From assembly GCA_011050235.1 (NCBI GenBank), contig DRGC01000017.1:62001-126000 (forward strand): 64,000 nucleotides of DNA, in the 5' to 3' direction. The translations under genes and the position numbers were made by a program. The first letter of the stretch is position 1. Every line of letters begins with the position of its first letter. Source of the stretch: Phycisphaerae bacterium (GTDB taxonomy: Bacteria > Planctomycetota > Phycisphaerae > SM23-33). The notes beneath the pieces were generated by a model. It was not told the origin of the DNA. It did not search any database and was given only the letters and a program-made list of their open reading frames with translations. Below are positions 8,701-15,411 of this stretch, one piece after another.

Positions 8701-8901
8701 TCACTTCTTATGAAGCTCTGTCCACATCTCTTCGATGCGGCGCAAAGCCAAGGGAGACGGCTTGCCCCGGCCGTTTTCCCAGCGGTTTACGGTTGACCAC
8801 GTCACGCCGACCTTGGCCGCGAACTGTTCCTGCATCAGCCCAAGCTTGGTGGGCAGATTGCGGATGGTTTCCGCTACTGCGTTGCCCTTCTCTCTTGGCA
8901 T
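8701..8901 (-). CDS. small XRE-family helix-turn-helix regulator
   Basis: The 66-aa protein consists almost wholly of one HTH: LMQEQFAAKVGVTWSTVNRW (residues about 22-41) matches the Cro/CI helix 2-turn-helix 3 pattern and is followed by ENGRGKPSPLALRRIEE. It has no oligomerisation or ligand domain. It lies 24 bases upstream of the radical SAM gene on the same strand and probably heads that transcript, so regulation of the operon is a reasonable inference. Confidence 0.8.
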   Translation of the reverse strand: MPREKGNAVAETIRNLPTKLGLMQEQFAAKVGVTWSTVNRWENGRGKPSPLALRRIEEMWTELHKK

Positions 8902-8968
8902 CCGAATCTTCCCGGATTTCGCCGTGCAGACGATCCCACTTCAGAAGCTATTGCAGATGATATGGCCT

Positions 8969-8996
8969 ATTGTGGGGCAAGCAACTCTCTTGTCAA
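8969..8996 (-). promoter_or_regulatory. candidate sigma70 promoter for the XRE/radical SAM/Liv operon
   Basis: On the minus strand a perfect -35 TTGACA (8991-8996) is followed after 16 bases by CACAAT (8969-8974), a 4/6 match to the -10. It lies about 70 bases upstream of the regulator start codon and is the best match in the 8.9-9.3 kb gap. The -10 is weak, so this remains tentative. Confidence 0.35.
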
Positions 8997-9283
8997 ACGC
9001 ATTTTCGCTCTCGGACCCGTCGGGATGGACTGAGGACCGGGCCCGGTTAGGGCTGCGAAAGGGGGTAGGCTGGTGCGGCCGGACTTGGGCCAGTTGGCGC
9101 ATAAGGCTAACACTGGGTGGAAGCGGTCGGAAGACCGGGCGAAGACGGCTGGCGGCCGTCAGGATGCAGCTTCTTCGCGGATGGCGTCCAGTCTGGGGCG
9201 AATGAGGTCTTCGGAGGAGGCCGGGGGCAAGTATTGACGGAGACGCCAAACCGTGTTTTCTTTTGTGATGAAGGAGACTCGGC
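8997..9283. other. gap with no convincing gene
   Basis: This is the divergent spacer between the XRE operon and the rightward gene at 9284. It is GC-rich, and long open frames on the minus strand read as Pro/Arg/Ser-rich shadows. Apart from the promoter candidate at its left end and the AAGGAG ribosome site for 9284, I see nothing specific. Confidence 0.5.
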
Positions 9284-9631
9284 ATGGATAGAACATCAGA
9301 TAGTAGCGGCACTTGCGGCGATGGTAGGCTCGCGGCGTTCCACCGGACTGTTCGACTGCCCACGGGGCTCTGGAATGCGGCGAAAGCTCGGGGCCAGCAG
9401 GATGGCAAGGCCGTCCGCTGGATCATCGACGACGCCCTCGACGCCGAGTTGATGTCGTTAATCGACTCCCTGCGGGATCTCGGCTTGGACGGCGAAACGA
9501 AGGCCGACAAGCTGGTCCGCATCCCCCTGGATGACAACGTCATCGCCCGGCTCAACTACGGCCGGCGGCAGACGGGCCTGCCTGCGGTGCAGATGTTGAG
9601 GCTGTGCCTGCGACGACACGTTGCCCGGTAA
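9284..9631 (+). CDS. small protein with two ribbon-helix-helix-like units
   Basis: The product is 115 aa; ATG 9284 is supported by AAGGAG 7 bases upstream. It contains two units of similar design: FHRTVRLPTGLWNAAKARGQ (about 19-38), ending AVRWIIDDALDAEL, and DKLVRIPLDDNVIARLNYGR (about 74-93), ending AVQMLRLCLRRH. Each has a short beta segment with alternating residues (xVRLPxx / LVRIPLD) followed by two helices, as in Arc/CopG/MetJ ribbon-helix-helix folds. A tandem RHH monomer could form a complete DNA-binding unit by itself. The fold call is inference. No partner toxin gene is adjacent. Confidence 0.6.
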   Translation: MDRTSDSSGTCGDGRLAAFHRTVRLPTGLWNAAKARGQQDGKAVRWIIDDALDAELMSLIDSLRDLGLDGETKADKLVRIPLDDNVIARLNYGRRQTGLPAVQMLRLCLRRHVAR

Positions 9632-9666
9632 GCTCACCGAGGTGATGGGTAGGCCCGGCTGGGATC

Positions 9667-9678
9667 GCGTAAGCTTAC
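9667..9678. repeat. copy of a GCGTAAG-based palindrome
   Basis: GCGTAAGCTTAC here is nearly the full palindrome GCGTAAGCTTACGC found intact at 11653-11666. Related copies lie at 11708-11717 (half site) and 28990-29003. All lie in the accessory region. Confidence 0.4.
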
Positions 9679-9845
9679 ACGCGTCGTTGCGCCGACGGCC
9701 TTCCCTTGCCCGGGAGCGCCGTGACCATATTCTCGGACCCCTGAGGCCACCAGAGGCCAAGGGAAGTACCTTCCCGGCCGCAGGAGATACACTAGAGGAG
9801 GCGGGCCAGGCCTCTTCGGTGGCTGGCGGGCCGATTGGAGCCCCA

Positions 9846-9966
9846 TCAGCCGGCCCACCGGCTTGCTGTCGTCGGCGAACAGCTCGACGAACGCCAACCA
9901 GCTCGGATGCTTTGGGTGGTAGTCAACTGACCGATCCTTCAGTTGATCGCCGTTCGAGGGCTGCTA
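9846..9966 (-). pseudogene. internal fragment of a lost gene
   Basis: On the minus strand a stretch of about 40 codons reads as good protein (GDQLKDRSVDYHPKHPSWLA then FVELFADDSKPVGRLMG). It is preceded by a TAG in frame and followed by low-complexity Pro/Gly-rich translation. There is no start, and it abuts the opposite-strand gene at 9977. I interpret it as a gene fragment truncated by rearrangement; the family is unknown. The rest of the 9632-9976 spacer shows nothing else I can support. Confidence 0.35.
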
Positions 9967-9976
9967 TGATCAGGCC

Positions 9977-10531
9977 ATGGAACCACTCAGGAAAGCGCTG
10001 AGGGAGGGGTTGCGCCGGTTGGGGAAACACATCGCCTGTGTCGGTCTGCCGAATGTTGATGAATCGACGTTCCGTTCCTTTGTCCTGGCTGCCCTGATCG
10101 AACAATGTCCCACTGCAAAGTGCCAGTTAGAGTGGCATACCTACGACATGCTGACTCAGATTGGCGGGGAGAATGCCCTCATAGAGTTCAAGTTCTATGT
10201 CTTTCGTCGAACGAGACATCTTGATGAGAGCGATGGCCCGTGGAAAGGCAATGCAGGAGTCCAGAACCAACGAGAGACAAGAGCGTGCATCAAGAAGTTG
10301 TCCGTCAGGCAATATCGACCGATCCATCACAAGTACCTCATTCTGGCCTACGAAAACAAACTGCCTGCCCACTCCAAGTTGAAAAACTCCTTCGACGAAG
10401 CGTATGGCGTTGATGGTTTCTTTTTCAAAGAGGAGGATGTCCACAGGTTGATAGGACCTGTTGAGAGCATCCAATGTGAGGGTAAGGGCTTGGACAGGTT
10501 GACCTGCGAGTTCATTCGTATTCACCAGTGA
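9977..10531 (+). CDS. hypothetical protein, possible PD-(D/E)XK nuclease fold
   Basis: The product is 184 aa. Helical N terminus (LRKALREGLRRLGKHIACVG), then LIEQCPTAKCQLEWHTYDML and GGENALIEFKFYVFRR (about residues 62-77). An acidic residue after a beta strand followed by hydrophobic-E-F-K is the layout of PD-(D/E)XK nucleases, where E and K would be E70 and K72. A charged helix and a beta-rich C terminus (YLILAYENKL; CEFIRIH) are compatible with that fold. The ribosome site is weak. It stands alone near the restriction block. Function is inferred from the motif only. Confidence 0.55.
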   Translation: MEPLRKALREGLRRLGKHIACVGLPNVDESTFRSFVLAALIEQCPTAKCQLEWHTYDMLTQIGGENALIEFKFYVFRRTRHLDESDGPWKGNAGVQNQRETRACIKKLSVRQYRPIHHKYLILAYENKLPAHSKLKNSFDEAYGVDGFFFKEEDVHRLIGPVESIQCEGKGLDRLTCEFIRIHQ

Positions 10532-10535
10532 CTGC

Positions 10536-11078
10536 TTATTGATCTAGCTCGCCATGCTTGATCTGCTCGACGGGCCCCGCCGACGGCCGCTTGCCGCCGT
10601 TGACCTCGGCGTAGGAGACAAGGACAAACCGCAGGGCGGCTTGAAGGTCAGACCGTAGGGATTGGCGTTACTGCCTGGGGGTTGCTCTGTGGCCCGCTCG
10701 CCGGAGTGAAGCCAAGGCCACTCGGCAACGTATGGGAGAGTGAGAAGCACGCGGCCGCCGGTGAGGGCGGCGGGACAATTGACAATCCCATAGCGGGCCG
10801 GTTTCGCGCCCGTCTCCCGGCAGGCCAGGTAAAGGCCAGATGACAAAGACGGGGCAAAGGTCCTGGCAGGGCGAACCTGCCTCTCGGATTTCTTGGTATT
10901 GGCCGAGCACGCGTCCAAACAGTCGCGTGAAGGGTGGGGCAACTGAGGACAGACCTTGCCGCAAACCAAATCCGGGCAACTCCCACAGGCGAGACCCGGT
11001 CCCCCAATCGTGGTAAGGGTAGACTCAGGAACCGCTATGCGTTTCCCCGTCATAGACACGGATTACCTTCAATCTCAT
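10536..11078 (-). pseudogene. frameshifted Cys-rich protein gene
   Basis: On the minus strand the frame from about 11053 to 10668 reads as a plausible Cys-rich protein (GPGLACGSCPDLVCGKVCPQ; ARYGIVNCPAALTGGRVLL). From about 10667 the sensible reading shifts to SDLQAALRFVLVSYAEVNGG and ends ...KHGELDQ with TAA at 10536-10538. A third-frame start MRLKVIRVYDGE (ATG 11078) may be the original N terminus, giving one or two frameshifts. No family is recognised; the Cys pairs suggest a metal-binding protein. Real decay and sequencing indels are both possible. Confidence 0.35.
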
Positions 11079-12083
11079 GGTCCTGGAACCGTTAAGGGCG
11101 CCTGTGGGATTGGGGGTAAAGGCCTGCGGTCTGGTCAGGGGGGAAGCGTGAGGTCGAGGGAACGTGTGGGAACGGCACGAATCGAACCAACGCTGCACGA
11201 CGCGGGGACGTAAAACCAAACGAAAGACGACACAGTGAATCGACGAACGGAACGGCCAGCTGTACTTCGATCGTAATCGCCACGTCCGGGGGACCAAGGG
11301 GGTCGGGTGGACCGAGCGATTGGTTTCCGATCCGGCGCACCGACGCCAGTGCTGCACATGTCGTCATTGCCGTCACTGCTGTCATCACTTCCGGTCAGCC
11401 GTTGCCGTGATGTGACGATGATGACGACAGTGACGGCTCCCAAACAGACCGGTGGTGCCGTTCCATCGTTCCGGTGTTCCACGAGTATGAGGGCCCAGGC
11501 TGCCGCCCCGGCCACGAGCAGACGTCGGGATCGCAAGGGAGGGGTGCTCCCGGGCCCTCCGAGGTATCTCCCTTGGCCTCGGAGAACCGAAGGGGTGCCT
11601 GGGCCGTCTGGCGGGCCGGAGGCCAAGGGAGAGCCGCGGAGGAGGCCGAGACGCGTAAGCTTACGCGGCCTGTGAGGGGGCATTCCAAAAGGGCCGGCGC
11701 CCCTGCTGCGTAAGCTCCCGTCGGACCGAGCACCGCCAGGCCAGCCCAGACCTATTCCGGAACGTCCCTTCGCGTAATAGTCCTGTGACAAACAGAGCGC
11801 CCAGCGGGGCAGGCCTGAGAACGAAGGTGGGGTCCTTTCAGGCAACATCGCCGTCTCCAAAGGAATTCGGCTATTCCGCCGCAACTGCCACGTCCTAAAG
11901 CCACTTGGGGACTGCGTCAAGGCGCCGCTGGGCTACGACAAGTTACGCTGGGTGACGGCCAAATGGGGACAGTTTGGGGACAGTCGTAGCTGCGTGCCGA
12001 TCTCTCGGGGATCATCTTCTGGAATTCGGATTTGTCACAGCCCTTGGTGACAACCCGCGACGACCTGGTTGGCAGATGATCGA
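11079..12083. other. 1 kb with no supportable gene; GC-rich imperfect repeats
   Basis: Long frames on both strands here translate to Pro/Ser/Arg-rich sequence and look like GC-driven shadows. The stretch holds repeated GAGGCCAAGGGA-type words (near 11574 and 11619, also at 9759), a perfect GCGTAAGCTTACGC palindrome at 11653-11666, and TGGGGACAGT-type words near 11965-11983. It reads as scar tissue between gene blocks. Confidence 0.4.
11653..11666. repeat. perfect palindrome GCGTAAGCTTACGC
   Basis: This is a 14-base perfect palindrome. Partial or one-mismatch copies occur at 9667-9678, 11708-11717 and 28990-29003 (GCGTAAGGTTACGC). Its purpose is unknown; a protein-binding site or a remnant of a dispersed repeat are both possible. 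Confidence 0.45.
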
Positions 12084-12116
12084 TTGACAGGAGACCGAAA
12101 TGATTGTCAAATCATT
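12084..12116 (+). promoter_or_regulatory. candidate promoter with overlapping inverted repeat
   Basis: TTGACA (12084-12089), 17 bases, then TCAAAT (12107-12112) fits a sigma70 promoter with a perfect -35 and a 4/6 -10. An inverted repeat with arms AATGATT and AATCATT around GTCA (12099-12116) overlaps the -10 and could be an operator. It precedes the decayed excisionase and, 230 bases on, the restriction genes. Confidence 0.4.
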
Positions 12117-12195
12117 GCCTGGGCGAGCGGGGCCCAAGGCCCATCCAGGGAAGGACGCGGCGGCGTGTAACAAGTCTTGCGGCGGGCCGGCCTCG

Positions 12196-12298
12196 AACGA
12201 GGTGGCGGAGTACCTGCGGGCTGGCGCAGGAAGGCAAGATTCCCGGTCAGAATGTCGGGCGGCCCTGGCGGTTCCACAAGGACCCCATCGACCGTTGA
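12196..12298 (+). pseudogene. excisionase-type HTH gene remnant
   Basis: Two frames give the ends of an excisionase-family (MerR-like HTH_17) domain. NEVAEYLR is read at 12196-12219, and from 12221, one frame over, LAQEGKIPGQNVGRPWRFHK continues to DPIDR and TGA (12296-12298). In intact relatives a segment of about eight residues, typically VSRRTVYR, joins the two parts. Here it is missing together with the frame, so the recognition helix has been deleted. The upstream open frame from 12100 does not resemble the family. This is a relic of mobile-element or regulatory DNA. Confidence 0.6.
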
Positions 12299-12343
12299 CT
12301 GGGACTGAAACGCATCAGCAGAAGGGCTGAGGATAGCGCACAA

Positions 12344-15300
12344 ATGGAAAACCAATTCTTCAAACGTCCGATCCTCAACTCCCCCTATGAATGCCCGGCT
12401 CGGCACTGGGAGCTTGATGCCGATGGCCAACCCACACAGAAGATCATCGAGAGCCGCCGCCTCGTGGAGCTCATCACGCCAATTCCCAAGCCCAAGAAGC
12501 GCAAGAAAGAATCATCTGGCCAGAAAGACCTGGTATTTGACGAGGGCAAGGGACTGTCGACCCAGGAGCAGCAGTACGATCCCACCCCGATCATCAATGA
12601 GATCCGTCAACATGTGGCCCGATGGCGGGGCTGGCCGAACCCGAGCGAATGGCAGGTGACCCCGGAGACCGCCCGCCTCCTCCAGCACTGGCGACACCAT
12701 AAGTTCGGCAACTTTCGCCCGTTCTTCTGCCAGATCGAGGCAGCCGAGACCGCCATCTGGCTGACGGAGGTAGCTCCCAAATCAGGTAAGGCGGGCAAGG
12801 GGTTCCTTGAACATTTGGCCAACGCCAATGGCCAGGCTAACCCGGAACTGATGCGGCTGGCGCTCAAGCTGGCCACCGGCGCGGGCAAGACGACCGTCAT
12901 GGCCATGCTCATCGCCTGGCAGACAATCAACGCCGTCCGCCGCCCCAATAGCAAGAAGTTCACCCGAGGCTTCCTGGTGGTCACGCCGGGCATCACGATC
13001 CGCGACCGCCTTCGCGTACTTCAGCCCAATGACCCCGACAGCTATTACCAGAGCCGCGAGCTTGTCCCCAGCGACATGCTGCGTGATCTCGGGCGCGCCG
13101 AAATCGTCATCACGAACTTCCACGCATTCAAGCTCCGCGAGCGCATGGACCTGTCCAAGGGCGGCCGGTCACTCCTTCAGGGACGAGGTGAAGAGCTGAG
13201 TACATTGGAGACTGAAGGCCAGATGCTCCAGCGAGTCATGCCCAACTTGATGGGCATGAAGAACATATTGGCCTTCAATGACGAAGGTCATCACTGCTAC
13301 CGGGAGAAGCCCGGCGAGGGCGACGAAGGCGATCTCAAGGGAGATGAACGGAAGGAAGCCGAGAAGAACACCGAGGCTGCCCGCGTGTGGATTTCCGGCC
13401 TGGAAGCCGTCAACCGCAAGCTTGGCCTTTCGCAGGTGATCGACCTGTCCGCCACGCCGTTCTTCCTGCGAGGTTCAGGCTACGCCGAGGGCACGCTGTT
13501 TCCCTGGACGATGAACGATTTCTCCCTGATGGACGCCATCGAATGCGGAATCGTCAAGCTGCCGCGCGTCCCGGTGGCCGACAACATTCCAGGCGAGGAG
13601 ATGCCGAAGTTCCGCAACCTGTGGGAGCACATCGGCAAGAGAATGCCCAAGAAGGGGCGTGGCAAAGGCCAATTCCTCGACCCACTCAGCATCCCCGTGG
13701 AACTCCAAACTGCCCTGGAGGCCCTCTATGGCCACTATGAGAAGACATACGCCCTTTGGCAGAATGCCGGCATTCGTGTCCCGCCGTGTTTCATTGTCGT
13801 CTGCAACAACACCGCCACGTCGAAGCTCGTGTACGACTACATCTCCGGGTTCCACCGGGAGAATGAGGACGGCTCGACCAAGCTGGTGAACGGCAGACTC
13901 GAACTGTTCCGCAACTTCGACGAGCACGGGAACCCACTCGGCCGGCCCCGGACGCTGCTGATCGACAGTGAGCAGCTCGAATCCGGCGAGGCATTGGACA
14001 AGAGCTTCCGCGACATGGCCTCCGACGAGATCGAGCGATTCCGCCGTGAGATCATCGTGCGCACCGGCGACCGTCGCCAAGCCGAGAACATTTCGGACCA
14101 GGATCTGCTCCGCGAGGTCATGAACACCGTCGGCAAAGAGGACCGGCTCGGCGGGAAGGTCCGTTGCGTCGTCTCCGTCTCCATGCTCACTGAGGGCTGG
14201 GACGCCCAAACGGTCACCCACGTTCTGGGCGTTCGGGCGTTCGGCACGCAATTGCTCTGCGAGCAGGTCATCGGCCGGGCGCTGCGCCGCCAGTCCTACG
14301 ATCTCAACGAGGAAGGCCTCTTCAACGTCGAATACGCCGACGTGCTGGGTATCCCGTTTGATTTCACCGCCAAGCCCGTCGTCGCTCCGCCCCAGCCGCC
14401 TCGTGAGACCATCCAGGTCAAGGCTGTCCGCCCCGAACGCGACCACCTGGAGATCCAGTTCCCTCGCGTTGAGGGCTACCGTGTCGAATTGCCCCAAGAG
14501 CGGTTGACCGCAGACTTCAACGAAGATTCCGTGTTGGAACTCAATCCAGATCTCGTGGGGCCGTCCATAACCCGCAATGAAGGCATTATTGGGGAAGGTG
14601 TGGATCTCAACTTGGTCCACACGGGTGACCTGCGCCGATCAACTCTACTGTTCCACGTCACCAAGCGCTTGCTGTACAAGTGGCGAGACCCAGGAGAGGA
14701 GCCCAAGCTGCACCTGTTCGGCCAGCTCAAGCGGATCACCAAGCAGTGGCTTGACGGCTATCTCAGGTGTACGGGAGGAACATATCCGGCCCAGCTCATG
14801 TACTTGACGCTGGGCGACATGGCTTGCGAACGCATCACGGCCGGCATCACCCGTTCGCTCATCGGCGAGCGGCCCATCAAGGCCGTGCTCGACCCGTATA
14901 ATCCGACCGGCTCGACCGTCCACGTCAATTTCAACACCTCCAAGCAGAACCGCTGGCAGACCGACGCCCGCCGCTGTCACATCAACTGGGTGATCCTTGA
15001 CAGCGACTGGGAAGCTGAGTTCTGCCGCGTCGCCGAGGCCCACCCCCGCGTCAAGGCCTACGTCAAGAACCACAACCTGGGCCTGGAGGTCCCGTACCGC
15101 TACGGCTCGGAGACCCGAAGGTACATCCCGGATTTCATCGTGCTGGTCGACGATGGCCGGGGGGAGGACGACCTGCTGCGCCTGATCGTTGAGATCAAGG
15201 GCTACCGACGCGAGGACGCCAAAGAGAAGAAGTCCACCATGGACACCTACTGGGTGCCTGGTGTGAATGGCCTCGGCAGCTACGGTCGCTGGGCGTTCGC

Positions 15301-15400
15301 GGAGTTCACAGAGGTCTACCAGATCCAGTCCGACTTCGAAGCCCGGGTCGAAGCCGAGTTCAACAGGATGATTGATTCAACTACCGCACAGTCGGTGTAA
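12344..15400 (+). CDS. res: type III-like restriction enzyme, Res helicase-nuclease subunit
   Basis: The product is 1018 aa. An SF2 helicase core with Walker A LATGAGKTTV (about 177-186), motif II DEGHH (about 312-316), motif III SATPFFLRG (about 368-376) and motif VI EQVIGRALRRQSY (about 640-652) is followed by a C-terminal PD-(D/E)XK nuclease: RRYIPDFIVLVDD then LLRLIVEIKGYR (about 925-955), with the D...E-x-K catalytic set. The layout matches type III Res and the related BPTD_3080-type enzymes. It would translocate on DNA and cut when partnered with the methyltransferase that begins 11 bases downstream. All key motifs look intact. Confidence 0.92.
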   Translation: MENQFFKRPILNSPYECPARHWELDADGQPTQKIIESRRLVELITPIPKPKKRKKESSGQKDLVFDEGKGLSTQEQQYDPTPIINEIRQHVARWRGWPNPSEWQVTPETARLLQHWRHHKFGNFRPFFCQIEAAETAIWLTEVAPKSGKAGKGFLEHLANANGQANPELMRLALKLATGAGKTTVMAMLIAWQTINAVRRPNSKKFTRGFLVVTPGITIRDRLRVLQPNDPDSYYQSRELVPSDMLRDLGRAEIVITNFHAFKLRERMDLSKGGRSLLQGRGEELSTLETEGQMLQRVMPNLMGMKNILAFNDEGHHCYREKPGEGDEGDLKGDERKEAEKNTEAARVWISGLEAVNRKLGLSQVIDLSATPFFLRGSGYAEGTLFPWTMNDFSLMDAIECGIVKLPRVPVADNIPGEEMPKFRNLWEHIGKRMPKKGRGKGQFLDPLSIPVELQTALEALYGHYEKTYALWQNAGIRVPPCFIVVCNNTATSKLVYDYISGFHRENEDGSTKLVNGRLELFRNFDEHGNPLGRPRTLLIDSEQLESGEALDKSFRDMASDEIERFRREIIVRTGDRRQAENISDQDLLREVMNTVGKEDRLGGKVRCVVSVSMLTEGWDAQTVTHVLGVRAFGTQLLCEQVIGRALRRQSYDLNEEGLFNVEYADVLGIPFDFTAKPVVAPPQPPRETIQVKAVRPERDHLEIQFPRVEGYRVELPQERLTADFNEDSVLELNPDLVGPSITRNEGIIGEGVDLNLVHTGDLRRSTLLFHVTKRLLYKWRDPGEEPKLHLFGQLKRITKQWLDGYLRCTGGTYPAQLMYLTLGDMACERITAGITRSLIGERPIKAVLDPYNPTGSTVHVNFNTSKQNRWQTDARRCHINWVILDSDWEAEFCRVAEAHPRVKAYVKNHNLGLEVPYRYGSETRRYIPDFIVLVDDGRGEDDLLRLIVEIKGYRREDAKEKKSTMDTYWVPGVNGLGSYGRWAFAEFTEVYQIQSDFEARVEAEFNRMIDSTTAQSV

Positions 15401-15411
15401 GGGATTGCAGC

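Noticed and set aside
11160-11215. tRNA-like GGTTCGATTC on the minus strand near 11175-11190, considered as a second attachment site
   Set aside because: The flanking bases cannot form a T arm or acceptor stem and do not match either tRNA in the window.
11135-11920. Long minus-strand open frame (261 codons) with a short hydrophobic stretch
   Set aside because: Composition is Pro/Ser/Gly/Arg-rich, there is no ribosome site, and several other frames are open over the same GC-rich DNA. The hydrophobic segment alone is not enough to call a gene.
13475-14620. 381-codon minus frame inside the res gene
   Set aside because: Shadow of a GC-rich gene on the other strand; res carries all helicase and nuclease motifs.
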